A stretch of DNA of 64,000 bases, taken from positions 1,550,001-1,614,000 of the forward strand of contig JAPNXP010000004.1 of the NCBI GenBank assembly GCA_028753945.1, written 5' to 3'. How positions within the stretch are numbered: position 1 is the stretch's first letter; the number at the start of each line of letters is the position of its first letter. Of the stretch, positions 46,128 to 57,587 are shown piece by piece. This stretch comes from Hexactinellida sp. DTS-2022 (lineage: Eukaryota > Porifera > Hexactinellida). The position numbers were made by a program, and so were the translations under genes. Under the pieces are notes generated by a model. It saw nothing but the letters and a program-made list of their open reading frames with translations. It was not told the origin of the DNA and did not search any database.

Positions 46128-46280
46128 ATTCTCTAGACATTTGACTTTGAATGACGAGGGATTTCTATTTTTGACTCGTAAAGTTTTTTTGTTAAATGCT
46201 TGGCAAACTTTACCAGGAATATTTGCAAACTGAGTAAACAACCATACACCAGTTTTAGACATGCTTGTATTGCTTTACAA

Positions 46281-46414
46281 CAGGAGTGTAAAACTGGTGA
46301 CCCGCCGGTTGCTCAGATGTGGCCCGCAATCCATTAAATTATCTGGAATATGGCCCGAATAAGGGCTGGAATTATTAAATTGGCCCACTATTCGAATCGA
46401 GTTTGACACACCTG
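46281..46414. mobile_element. 134-bp hAT MITE
   Basis: CAGGAGTGTAAAACTGG to GAGTTTGACACACCTG. The duplication CTTTACAA / CCTTACAA (46273-46280, 46415-46422) has one difference. Confidence 0.88.
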
Positions 46415-47376
46415 CCTTACAACAAATTACTAACCATTTGATTAAATCTTGTGGCTTTGTATAAGTGTTGTCCTCCTTTCTACAGACGGATCCTTCGAAC
46501 ACCATTCCGGTCTATACCGTAGGATGTGGGGTTATAATTATCACATCTCCTATCTTCAAATTCTTGAAACCGAGCGTCGACTTAAACTTTCTAACATATT
46601 GAACATATTTACTGACCAACAAGACACCTCCATTCAATAAATTCAATCATTTTCTTCTCCGTATTCTATTAGTAATGGTGAATTCAATTTGGAGCGATTT
46701 CTGATGAGATTCATAACATATCATCAACAAATGATTGTGGTTGACAGATGCTTTAATCACTAGCCATTATTGCATGCAATTTTGTCCAGCAGAATCTGAA
46801 ACAAACAAAATCGTGTCATGTCGGTCTACATATGTTAATAGTTGAAAAAGAATTTCTCCTCGATTTCGACCTGGACACTCAGTATAAATTTATGCAGCTA
46901 ACGGACCGTGGAAGACTTAAAAATCCATCTGAACCTGTTTTGAATTCCATACTTGTTATATGGAAGAACTTTATTGCCATCGAAAACAATAAAGAGCTAT
47001 TGGCGAAGCTTGTAAGTAGACCTACAAGAAAAAAATAGTTGATCTCACCTTGATGCATTTGGAAGATAGTGATAATCGAGATCTAAGTATTTTGGAATTT
47101 TGGAAGTCTACTTGTATTAGCTGTGATGCGTTTAGTTGGAACATCTTATCGAAGCTAGTCTTTACTGCTGCTAATTGCTTTCTTGCAAACAAAGATAATA
47201 ATTATAACTCGCTGGTTCTATCAAGTATGGGTCTACTTATTTGTATTTACCATGATTCTCTTAAGTATGTGTCTACTTATTTGTATTTACCATGATTTTA
47301 ATTACTCTGTTTATTCTTATTTCTATTATGTAGTTGAGTGTGTCGTGTGTCATTGCTAGAGCCAGAGAGATAAATA

Positions 47377-48043
47377 GTTCAGCGGCATAGACATAAAGTT
47401 TCAACAGATTGTTCATTTTTTTGATAAAAGCACCAAAATTTGAACACATGTACTTTGATGTAGTGCGAACATTTTTGGATATTGAGGCAATTGAAAGAGT
47501 ATCTATATCGGCCATGACAGCTCGTCAAAGTTAACACGTCCGATAGTGTTCGCCGGACTTGTTTCCCATAAAAACTTGTTCAAATTAAGTTATATCGTCT
47601 TTTTATTGTTGAATTCGGTTTCCAAGTAAAATTTCCGATAATTTGATATATCACATGACCATATTTGGAAGATTTTCCATAGCAACGCTGGAATGTAGCA
47701 GGAATGTGTCAAAAATTCCATTCTACAATTGTGTCCTTACCCAATCGAGTGACCCCTATTTCGACTCCAATCAACTACTTGAGTATAATTATACACATAC
47801 CGACCCTGTAAAACGTGATTTGATAAAATTATTCGATATTTATGGTAAATCACGGTGAATCTCGAATAATTTTAACACTATCGGACGTGTTAACTTTGAC
47901 GAGCTGTCATGGCCGATATAGACACTCTTTCAATTGCCTCAATATCCAAAAATGTTCGCACTACATCAAAGTACACGTGTACAAATTTTGGTGCTTTTAT
48001 CAATCAAAAAAATGAACAATTGTACGGTTGTGCCGCTGCACTA
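47377..48043. mobile_element. Foldback element with ~165-bp arms
   Basis: The left arm (about 47377-47545) and right arm (about 47874-48043) are inverted copies: GATGTAGTGCGAACATTTTT against AAAAATGTTCGCACTACATC, and GCCATGACAGCTCGTCAAAG against its inverse. The P-type element around it is uninterrupted in copy 2 (about 57280-57305), which proves an insertion. Outer tips GTTCAGCGGCA...GCCGCTGCAC; the target duplication is uncertain (AAATAG / AAAAGA). Confidence 0.85.
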
Positions 48044-48869
48044 AAAGAGGAGAGAAGAAAGAAAGCAAATATTTATGTATTATTTTCTGTAGTATTCATA
48101 ATATAAATTGTACTGTTTGTATTTATTCTTACTATTAAATTATGAAAATCCAATAACTGTTCTCATTACAGCTAATACTAATTACGAGCTAGCAGGGCTG
48201 AGTTACGTTTACGACCTAGAGACGTATAAAAACTTAGTAGTTCATTATACTGAACATTAAACAATCTTCTTGTGCATCCCTGGTACATCTACTGTCAGGC
48301 CATATATAGAGTAGGATATGCCCCGACTAACCGGCTTCCACAGAAGTATAAGTACGTAACACATGTAAATAAAATACAACTAACTAAATACAGTGAAAAA
48401 CGAAGATGAAATGGTGATTCTGGTGTTGTAGTTGAGAACTGAATCAAATAATATCCTGCAGTTTTGATCTCCGACGCTCTCTAACCAATTCATCTGATTC
48501 TGTAGAAATGGAATGAGTGCCTGGCCAGTCTTAAATTTATCTTCTGGTAAACTCAAAACAGCGACACTAATTTAAAATATAAAATAAACACACTTCCGTC
48601 AAAAAAAGAATTTGTAATTTAAGTTTTATGTAGCCGAAGCCAAATATATGTATTTCATTAAAAGATAACTAATTTTACAATTGTTATGCTACCTACCACA
48701 AGCTGTCAGTCAGAGGATCCGTTAAAAACTTAATTTTATAAGATGTCCATTTTTTGTCCAGTTTTGTATCGGAAAAGCAAATTGTTCAAATTTTGAATGA
48801 AATATTCTCAAATCACCCTAAATACTGCAGACATTTACAACTAGCTCCGCGAGCCATTAGTGGGGACCA

Positions 48870-49400
48870 ATAATGAGATTATTAGCACTTAATTCTTTAT
48901 ATGGTAATAATCTCATTATCTCAAAGATTATTGAAGTTAGGCATAAAAAATGCATAATCAATGAATAGGAAGTTACCAGTTGCGGATAGATCAGTACTAG
49001 CATAGTTAACATAAAATAGATAGTTTTTGAGTTATGGCTCATTTTAGGAAATATACATTTCCCTGGCAACCGAGGAATGTGTCAACATTCCATTTATAAT
49101 TTCGATATATTTCATTCAACCAGTTATGGACATCCTCATGTTCCAATTTTGAACATTTATAACGCGTTTAACTATGCTAAAAGCAGGCTATAAAAACACG
49201 ATAATTCCCACGTAAAATAGCGATTACTTAATCAAATGGTGATATATCACAGTTCTAAAGTGTGTTATTTATGCCTTGATATCATGTTCCTAACTTCCTA
49301 TATAACTATAATGCATTTCTCAGGTCTGTAATTACTAGCTATTGAGATAAAGATATGTCAGCTAATAATCAATGGCCTTTAAGTAATCCATGGTTCGGAG
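48870..49400 (+). repeat. Dispersed repeat C, copy 2
   Basis: Matches 26250-26800 and 60095-60650 (ATGAATAGGAAGTTACC, CAACCGAGGAATGTGTCAAC, ATTTATAACGCGTTTAACTA). Non-coding. Confidence 0.8.
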
Positions 49401-49433
49401 TAGTAGTAAGGCCTAATATAACGAAGGTCACGA

Positions 49434-49560
49434 TCTATACTATTAAAACTACAAGGCTGGGTCATAGCATCTAATATACTAAGGCAATGGCACTCATGTT
49501 TTTTTTTGGACCATGGACTGGTTAAACGAGTTAGTAGATAGTATTCGATAATATACCTAA
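49434..49560 (+). repeat. Possible Helitron 5' end, repeated inverted at 51700-51826
   Basis: TCTATACTATTAAAACTACA after an A is a Helitron-like start. The following block (CTAAGGCAATGGCACTCATG, GGACCATGGACTGGTTAAAC) recurs inverted at about 51745-51826. No 3' end was found. Confidence 0.5.
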
Positions 49561-49659
49561 TACGTTGTGTATAATAAAGATTGTCATTGTTTATAGTCAG
49601 GTTACATTGTTGATGCATATTTCTTAGGTTTTTCTTATATCTTGTTCCCTTCTAATATT

Positions 49660-50340
49660 AATTAAATCCCTAATAGTAGTTAGTCAAGATTTGAACTAAC
49701 ACTACATAGTAAATTAATTCATGAAATAAATATACAAGACACATGAGCTAAGTGTAACATTAAACAACAATATAGAGTCTCTCTGTAAAGTAATGAGATT
49801 AGGAGTGAAACTTGTATTTGCAGTATAATTCGTCAGAGGAACTCTCCACTTAACAAACATCTGATAGGACAGAGGTTCTGAAATTGGGTCCACGGATCGA
49901 AGTAGGGGGTCGACAAAATCTCTATATTTGTATTACGGCTAATTTACGGGCAATGGGAAAGGGGTCCACAGAACGTTTGGTATTTGCTAAAGGGGGTTCA
50001 CGGTTGAAAAAGGTTGCGGTTCGCCTTGATAGTCTGCAACTATAAGCAAATAAGAATTAATTAAAACTCATTAAATTAGTAGTTTGATTTCACAAAAATT
50101 TATACAGGCCTGCAGCCATAAAGGAATAGTGAGTGGGACTATGAGACTTGTACGGAGGGAGGAGTCTCAAAATATTCCAAATGTTAATCCAAAGTTTAGA
50201 TATATCATCACAAAGTTAAGAAAAATCTCAGGGGGCACAAATTTCGCATGGGGCAGTCGCAATACCTAATGGAATCACAAAAACTCGATCTCAATTAATT
50301 CAGAAATATACTAATAACTAACTTGAAAATATTTGCAAAG
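49660..50340. other. No gene seen
   Basis: AT-rich sequence. GGGTCCACGGATCG and a GGGGTCCACAG motif (49886-49975) suggest the worn interior of a small TIR element. Confidence 0.3.
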
Positions 50341-50355
50341 ACTTTTCAACACAAT

Positions 50356-50590
50356 AATATTGGTTAATACGAATCCCGATGTAAGCGCGGTTCGGGGACC
50401 CCAGCGTTTTAGGGCCCTGTTCGTAAATCCCGAACATTTTAGGAACCCCGTCCCCATATCGCTAATGTTTTAAAGCCCAGGGGCCCCAAAACGCTGGGTC
50501 CCCATAACGCGGTTACACCGGATAAGGCGAACGAACGCATATTGATGGTCCCCTGGCTGGTATTCGTACTACAGAGATTCTACTGTATAT
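50356..50590. repeat. Worn pogo-type MITE
   Basis: The right end GGTATTCGTACTACAGAGAT to TTCTACTG and TA resembles the ends at 20272 and 29905. GGGGACCCCAGCGTTTTAGG and its near-inverse GGGGCCCCAAAACGCTGGGT form a large internal palindrome. Confidence 0.6.
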
Positions 50591-50594
50591 TACT

Positions 50595-50850
50595 TTACCC
50601 GGCCAAAAGAATTTTGAAAATCCGAAATTTGTGCCACAAGTGGCTGATGATAGGGATACATATACCTGTACAAATATCGACATAACAAGACCTGAAAACA
50701 CTAGGTTTTCAAGTTTATAACGATAGTAATCATAGTATAATATTTTAACTAATAAACTAATATCAATTTAGTGGCATTTGTTTTCCTGTCAATGGGCCAC
50801 TTGTGACACAAGTGGCGCAAAAAACAGCGTTGCTACACCGAAGCAGTCAG
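50595..50850. repeat. Partial Tc1/mariner-type MITE
   Basis: The left end TTTACCCGGCCAAAAGAATT and the central palindrome CCACTTGTGACACAAGTGG match the family of 7042-7554 and 37769-38559. The right end is missing. Confidence 0.6.
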
Positions 50851-50976
50851 AGTATATCCTACAACCCACTTATATATCGAAAGTGGAGAATACACCTTAC
50901 ACTGGCTTGAACAGAGATCAAATTAAGTAACAAGTAGCCACTACCATGATTCTATAGTGTTCTATACGAGGACGTA

Positions 50977-51399
50977 TCAAGCTATATTCATCGGGATACC
51001 ATAATGACCAATTTTCAGGGAGGGAACTAAAAGAGAACTTACCTTGCACTTCTGGAAATCCTTTTCGTCTTTGTATGACTCAGGATAAGTGATAGAGCTG
51101 AGAAAACTATTCATCTTCATCTGATTCGAGACTACTGTGCATGTGACAAATTGAGAATAGTAGGAGGGAAATCCCGGTAGATAAACTTGTGAAGAATATC
51201 TTTCAGCTTTAGATTCACACGTGCAATGTTGCGCGATGTATCGCCTCCATTGGGAACCAGTGTGTCTCTTCTCTGCAAATATCCCGAATAAACCTTGTCT
51301 GAGTTGATCTGCTTTCTGGTGCATCTTGAAATGCGCGAACCGGTCATTTGATTTGTAGTTACCCTTACAATTTGGAACCGAACAACTATGTAGTGGCAT
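50977..51399 (-). pseudogene. THAP-domain remnant (P-type family), N-terminal part
   Basis: MPLHSCSVPNCKGNYKSNDR starts at 51399, with Cys 6 and Cys 11 as the first zinc pair, then FAHFKMHQKADQLRQGLF. A frame change near 51265 moves to VPNGGDTSRNIARVNLKLKD, and another to YLPGFPSYYSQF, the conserved post-THAP stretch. The part carrying the last Cys and His (VCxxHF) is missing or scrambled. No catalytic domain follows. Confidence 0.75.
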
Positions 51400-51828
51400 A
51401 TTTCACTTAGTAGCTAGCATACCACAAGAAATCAATACAATTATGACAAACAAGAGTGTAATAATTCGCAAAAACAGAATTTATATGAAAATTCTACTTC
51501 GTTTTTACATTAAACTAATCGTATCGTGACCAAATACAAATATAATGGGTGTACAGTAAATACAATTGAACATTAAAATAACTTGTGGTTGTTTAATAAG
51601 TTCCCATTCCACTGAATTCAGGTTCAAAAATATTATTCGATTGTGAGGCCTGACAACAGTATGCTATGACATAATGATGCTAACAATATACAATAATGAG
51701 GGAATCTATAGGGGACTAAAATTTGCAAATCAAAGGCATATGAAAATGACTCGTTTAACCAGTCCATGGTCCAAAAGAAAACATGAGTGCCATTGCCTTA
51801 GTAAATTAGAATGCTATGGCTGGGTATA

Positions 51829-52306
51829 CCTTCCACTACCAAAAGTATTCGTACACCAAAAAATTTCCTATGGAAATAGTAATATATAACTCTAATATTT
51901 ATCGCTAATGTATACAAATTCTATGAGATGTCGCCACTTTGGTTTCAGAATCGTATTCTACTCCACCGAATTGACCATTGTAGAAGCTTTCAACTCAATT
52001 ACATATTTATTAGTTTGAAAATTATCATCCGGTGTCACCATGTGCCACTTCTTCCATTTGTCCCCATGGTACAAGATGGGAATAAGTGGTACATGGTGGC
52101 ATAGGATGATAATTTTCAACCTAATGAGTAGCTAATAGAGTTCAAAGCTTCTTTAAATGTATATTCGAATGCGTAGATTACGAATATGAAATCTAAATTG
52201 CAATACTCCATGTATTTAGTGTACAATAAACATTATTATTGACATACTATATTACTATTTTCTATGGGAATGCTTATGGAGTACGAATACTTTTGGTAGG
52301 GGAGTG
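51829..52306. mobile_element. Tc1/mariner-type MITE
   Basis: CCTTCCACTACCAAAAGTAT at the left and ATACTTTTGGTAGGGGAGTG at the right, with TA on both sides. The centre has the palindrome CCATGTGCCACTT...AAGTGGTACATGG. Confidence 0.85.
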
Positions 52307-52308
52307 TA

Positions 52309-52793
52309 TATATATATAAGTATAAGGTATATATATTTGTTTGTATGTCCCGAGTTAATTGAAGAAAGTGGACGGGTCCAAATGTGACTTTTGGCATATA
52401 GGGATAACTTTTGACACCCGCCAACAAGTTGAGGTTTGCACTAAAATTTCTCACACCTCGCCAAGTTATGACGTCATTGTCACATTTCGTTAACCCTGAA
52501 AATTCATTTAATCGCACATAATTCGCGCCCTATAAGAGATACAAATCTGAAAATTCAATAGGATATGCACATTAATGATGCGGACAAGTTGGTCACACCA
52601 GATTGCTAATATGCTTCCTCATTATCGAATGATGACGTAATCATAAAAATTCCACATTGTTAAATTTGACTATTTAGGCCTATTTACGCTTTATAATCAA
52701 TGTTGGAAGTATATAAACCACACATCAACCGCAAAGCGGTTGGTTGTGTGGTTGTGTCTGCCGCGAAGCGATCTAGCATTCGAAGCGCGCTAG
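52309..52793 (+). mobile_element. Helitron family A, copy 3, 5'-truncated
   Basis: The body matches 27180-27545 and 8820-9104. The 3' end is CGAAGCGCGCTAG before T, with the preceding hairpin CCGCAAAGCGG. The 5' terminus is missing next to the mariner-type MITE. It supplies an uninterrupted view of the site where Helitron B entered the copy at 27112-28728. Confidence 0.85.
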
Positions 52794-52799
52794 TAAATC

Positions 52800-53400
52800 T
52801 GAATTGGGCAATGAATAAAAGTTTAGAAGAAATAAATTCAAATAAATTGATGAAAATTCTCTTTCTATAACCAGTATTATCACCAAATATCTACATCCTA
52901 TACGAGTAATTACAACAAACTAACCTCAGCTCAGAGTTAATTGGTGATTCACGTCCATTGAGGATAGATATTCTATGACTCATCGTAGTTGATAAGCATT
53001 TTAGTGTGAGGTGTATAGAGTTGTATGTAAGAAGTGAGAGATCATCTTCAACGGTTGTGACACAAATAAAGGCACATTGAACACTAAAGAAATGAAATAT
53101 CATTAGGGATGTAACTAATTCTTATTATATTTTACAAATTTGACTCGGTTAGTATAAATTTAAACCTTTGTGAAAATTATTCAAATTTACGCACTTAATT
53201 AACGAAAGTCATTAGCTAAAATTTGTCCTATAATTTCCTAAATAAACTTTACTAAACTTTCACAAAAACAAACTTAGAAATAATTTATATTATATTATTT
53301 ATTTATTGATCTACTACTGTTCGATGTCAGCCCTTAAGAATAAGTAAGAACTCTCTGTTATATACCTCTCTCTCCGTTAAATACCCCATTTCAAGAGATT
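52800..53400. other. No gene seen
   Basis: AT-rich spacer; no repeat ends or convincing frames. Confidence 0.35.
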
Positions 53401-53429
53401 ATGCCGTCGAGATAATGTCAAAGTGGACT

Positions 53430-54490
53430 AGTCTTTTTCGGCTGGGTAGAATCAGAAATGAAGGAAAACCTAGACCAGTGAGGATAAAATTAGACTCTAC
53501 ATTCATTCGACAGAAGATTATAGCAAGCTCTTACAAACTCAAAAAATCATCCTAGACTTCATAAAGTATTTATAAAACCAGATTGAATATTAAGGAAAGA
53601 GTTGTGCAGAAAGAACTGTGGCAGAAATTACAGAATAAGATATCCAGTGAAGCCGATAAAGGTGGGTCAGGAAGGGGGATTCTGTAGTGGAATAAATCTC
53701 TAATAATGTCATTTTGGGGAACGGTTCGGTTGTAGTGATCGGTTTGAAATACCCGTTTCCTCAATTGGCCCTGACTATGTTTGTTTTAATTTACTAAATT
53801 TTGATTATCCAGATGATATTGTGAATATTAATGATTTAAGAATTGTTATACAAATTCAAGATCCCTTTGCAATAAAAGCATGAAATTAGAACATATTTTA
53901 TTAGAGAGAAGGCAAATCTGGCTGTGATACAGAAACTTGGTTTAGCTCAGATAATGAACTGATACTTTAGTTCAAGAAATCTACGTAGAGTTGGGGGAGT
54001 CGCTACTCGCTATATATTTGGAAAACAGTCTTTTAAGCAAAACTCAATTAGAGAGAATCTGAGAGATCTTCTTCGGAATTAGGCTTTGATATTGTTATCA
54101 TTGAGAAATATATTGCATTTATTTGTGTGTGCAGTTTATCGTCCTAATCTATCTCTAGACGATTCATATATTATGTGTGAAACTATAATATCCCTGGCTG
54201 GTAAAGAATTTCTGTTACTGGGAGACTTCAACCTCCCGGGTATAAGCTGAATCACAAATCAAATCGTTGCTCATTGTCTTAACCCATGAATCCGATGCAT
54301 TATTAGATTTGGCAAATAAACTTATTTATATAAACATGTGCACAATTCGACGAGATATGGTGCTAGTGAAAGTAGTTTAGTTGAATTAATATTTCTAATG
54401 ACCGAGGCGCGTATTTCTAAACTTAGATTTGTCCTCCTGTGTGGAAGTGACCACAGTGTAATTATTTTTGAACACAAGGTACCTCTATAT
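53430..54490 (+). pseudogene. LINE remnant, APE-type endonuclease part
   Basis: An N-terminal piece reads RLGRIRNEGKPRPVRIKLDS and TFIRQKIIASSYKLKKS (53440-53550), the basic linker usual before or in LINE ORF2. Then about 53900-54250 gives the endonuclease: RNLRRVGGVATRYIFG, AVYRPNLSLDDSYIMCETII and KEFLLLGDFNLPG, with GDFN as catalytic motif. About 54350-54470 gives LVELIFLMTEARISKL and CGSDHSVIIFE, with the catalytic SDH motif. Several stops and frame changes; the reverse transcriptase is absent. CR1/Jockey-like by motif style. Confidence 0.78.
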
Positions 54491-54557
54491 GTAAACACTC
54501 CAAAAAGCTATGTATATGCATAAAAAATTAATGGAGCAGATGTTCTTAATTAAAGTA

Positions 54558-54665
54558 ACAAATTTTCTTTGGAGGCACCATCAATTAACCAATCAGTAGC
54601 CACCAAATGTAGTGCCTCCAAAGGGAAATGCGTCGGCACAGGCTGCAATTTTGGATTTTATTGGT
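54558..54665 (-). repeat. Hairpin repeat H, one arm
   Basis: TAGTGCCTCCAAAGGGAAAT, GCGTCGGCACAGGCTGCAAT. The same block is found in both arms at 60855-60975 and in 5455-5570 and 58615-58737. Confidence 0.65.
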
Positions 54666-54669
54666 ACTT

Positions 54670-55145
54670 ATCCTCTCCACGGAACAGAGTTATATTAACT
54701 AAGAGCCCAAATTTTCAGGGCAGGTGTCTAATGGGTTACAGATGTGCACCTGGGGTCAGGATTTTTGATAAAATTTATTTGACACATTTTACACCTCTTT
54801 AATGTTAGAAAAAGGACAATAAATAGTGCGAGAATATTCAATTTATATGCATTTGATAGAGAATTTAATTCTACACCCTTTCACAGTGCACGAATTTTCA
54901 AATTGGGCTTCGTTTGTGTCACAATTGAGTTGCAAATTTTCTTTGTTTACTAACACTTCAGTTCAATTGAAAGTGTTAAATCGAATTCCATTGTATCAAC
55001 TAGTGAAAATTATATTGATTCAACTTGTGAGATGGAGTAGGCTTCTATTTTCTAGTTGAAAACAAAGAGTATATTCCATAACAACGACAGATTATGTGTA
55101 TATTTACTTCTGCGAGAATACTCTTGCACCATTAATATACTGACG
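54670..55145. other. No gene seen
   Basis: AT-rich flank of a P-type element. Confidence 0.35.
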
Positions 55146-57578
55146 CATAGCCTACTCTATATATGGCCTGACAGTAACCTAGAAAATGTGGACCAAGGAT
55201 GAAGGAGAAGATGGTAATATTTATCCAACCACAATATTTAATTTCAAAAATAATAATAATCATAATCAACCACATTAATTAGAAATATTCTTGAAATATA
55301 TACAATTATTGATCAGATTTTATTCAAAACTCTTCTATTGACATAAAATCTCATCCTTTTAATTTCGCTTTGGTATTTTATTAATATTAGCTTCTATTCA
55401 TGCCTAACTCGTGTTCGGTCCCCGGAGCAAGAGCAACTACAACCCTGATGACCATGTTCCTTGTGTTCAAGATGCCTCAAAATCCACCAACCCTGAATCA
55501 TGCCTGGACATGCGCTCTTCGTCGCGAGGATATCGGTGACCTGAAGGTGGTCTATGTATGTATCAACCATTTTCAGAAAGAAAACATAGACTACACTTTC
55601 CAAGTCCCAAGTGGAGATGGTACTTTTACTGAAGTACCGCGGTCGAAGCCAAAGCTAAAGGAAGGCGCTGTACCAAGTTTACTGCCCGGCTGCCCAGCAT
55701 ATTACTCATCCAAACCTTACAAACGGAATCGCTTCTCATACGATGCAAAAGAGTAGACTTGATGAACCAAACACTACAACTCAGCTTGAGATCCGAGAGT
55801 CAAGAGAAAAAGAAGTTTGTGGTTTACTCTCTACAGGACTTGAAAGATAAGTTAACCTTGATTTATTTACCTAATAGTTGGTTGGTGTGGTTTCCTTAAT
55901 TAATGAGAGCAACATAACGTTTCTTCTCGCTAAAATGGCTGAAAAATATCTCAGTAGATTTGTACCTTGAAATCAATGCTTATTTATAGGGCTGAAACGA
56001 ATATTCGAAATGTAACGAACGAACCTTTTTCTAAACGAACGAATATTCGAATATTCGTTCGTTTGGATGACTAAGCATTAAATCAATTTCTAGAGACAAA
56101 ATACATTGGAATAAGGTACATATTTGATAATGTTACAATGGTATAATAATAGTTACAAAGTGTATTATACACAAGTTAACTAATATTCAGCTAATTTAAG
56201 TGGGAATTTATATTTACGAAATCTCTAAGCTATACAAAAGTCTTGTTGTTGTCCAAAATTAGTCAACGAATATCCATTTCAATATAATATTCATCCAAAC
56301 GAATATTCGTTTGCAAACGAACGAATATTCGTTCAATCATTTCTAACGAATATTCGAATATTCGGTATATTAGTTTCAGCACTACTTATTTATCCACCTC
56401 AGCCTATTTTAATAGACAGAGTATATCCGTTTCCATTGCTGCAATTAGTGACATCCGAGATCACATCTCCTATCTTCAAATCCTTGAACCGAGCGTCGAC
56501 TAGCATAATGAAACATATTTACTGACCAACAAGACACTTCCTTTCAATCTATTCAGTCATTTGTTAAGTCATTTTCCTCTCCGTATAGCGTATTCCACTA
56601 CTGATGGTGAGTTCAATTTGGAGCCATTTCTTGATGCGATTAATGATTTATCAACAATTGATTGTGGTTCACAGTTGCTTCAATCATTAGCCTTTATTGC
56701 AGGCTATACTGTCCATCAGTACCTGAAACAAACAAAAGCGTGTCATGTCTGTACATATGCTAACAGTTGGTAAAGAATTTCTGCTTGATTTAGACCTGGA
56801 CTCTCAGTATAAACTTCTGCAGCTAACGGACCGTGGCGGGCTTAAATATCCATCTGAGTCAGTTTTGAATTCCATATTTGTTATATGGTAGACCTTTAGT
56901 GCCATCGGAAACAATAAAGAGCTGATGGCGAAGCTTGTAAGTGGACCTTCTAGAATAATTATTACTAGTTGAACTCACGTTGATGTATTTGGAAGATAGT
57001 GATAATCGTGATCCAAGTATTTGGAAGTCTACTTGAACTAGCTGTGGTGTGTTTAGTTGGAACATCTTATCGAAGCTAGTCTTTCCCGCAGCGAATTGCT
57101 TTCTTGCAAACAAAGTTAAGAATTATAACTCGCTGGTTCTTTCAAAAAGTATAGAAAGCGTAAATTTAAGTAATTCTCTTAATTATGTGTCTACTTATTT
57201 GTATTTACCATGATTTGTATTACTCTGTTATTCTTATTTCTATTATGTAGCTAAGTGTGTCGTGTGTCACTGCTAGAGCCAGAGAGAGAAAGAGGAGAGA
57301 GGAAAGAAAGCAAATAATTGTGTATTATTTACTGTATATTAATGTTAGAAATTGTACTGTTTGTGTTTATTATTACTATTAAATTATGAAAATCCAATCA
57401 CCGTTCTCATTACAGCTAATATTAATCACGGGCTAGCACTGCTGAGTTATGTTTACGACCTAGAGACCCATAAAGAACTTAGTAGTTCAATATAGAAAAC
57501 ATTAAAAAATTAAAATTTCCCATCTTCTTGTGCATCCCTGGTACATCTACTGTCAGGCCATATATAGAGTAGGCTATG
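55146..57578 (+). mobile_element. THAP/P-type transposon, copy 2, complete ends
   Basis: TIRs of about 30 bp: CATAGCCTACTCTATATATG plus GCCTGACAGT at 55146, and the inverse ending GTAGGCTATG at 57578. A perfect 7-bp duplication, ACTGACG, lies at 55139-55145 and 57579-57585. The gene begins at 55400: MPNSCSVPGARATT, EDIGDLKVVYVCINHF (last zinc ligands) and KEGAVPSLLPGCPAYYSS, the THAP finger and its conserved follow-on. The catalytic middle is deleted. The C-terminal part (about 56450-57120) is recognisable against copy 1. A hAT element (55987-56384) is nested. Non-autonomous today. Confidence 0.92.
55987..56384. mobile_element. hAT element of ACGAATATTCG repeats, copy 2
   Basis: TAGGGCTGAAACGAATATTC to TATTAGTTTCAGCACTA. 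A perfect 8-bp duplication, CTTATTTA, lies at 55979-55986 and 56385-56392. It is an inverted sister of 41748-42162 and younger than the P-type element it sits in. Confidence 0.93.
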
Positions 57579-57587
57579 ACTGACGTA

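Larger units (their letters stand above)
44012..48320 (+). mobile_element. THAP/P-type transposon, copy 1, swollen by three insertions
   Basis: Starts CATAACCTACTCTAT (44012) and ends GGCCATATATAGAGTAGGAT plus ATG (48320), the same inverted ends as at 55146-57578. The 7-bp duplication is CCCCGAA / CCCCGAC, with one difference. The gene starts MPNSCSVPECKSNY (THAP). Its catalytic region is MDEIHVRSDISYKGGKIFG (45307), KKWSCISRVLPCASISA, then the TDNYPLN-like region and LDFVHILKSI (about 45650). Further C-terminal pieces run to about 47270. Many stops and frame changes. Insertions: 46048-46127, 46281-46414 and a foldback element (about 47377-48043). Confidence 0.88.
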
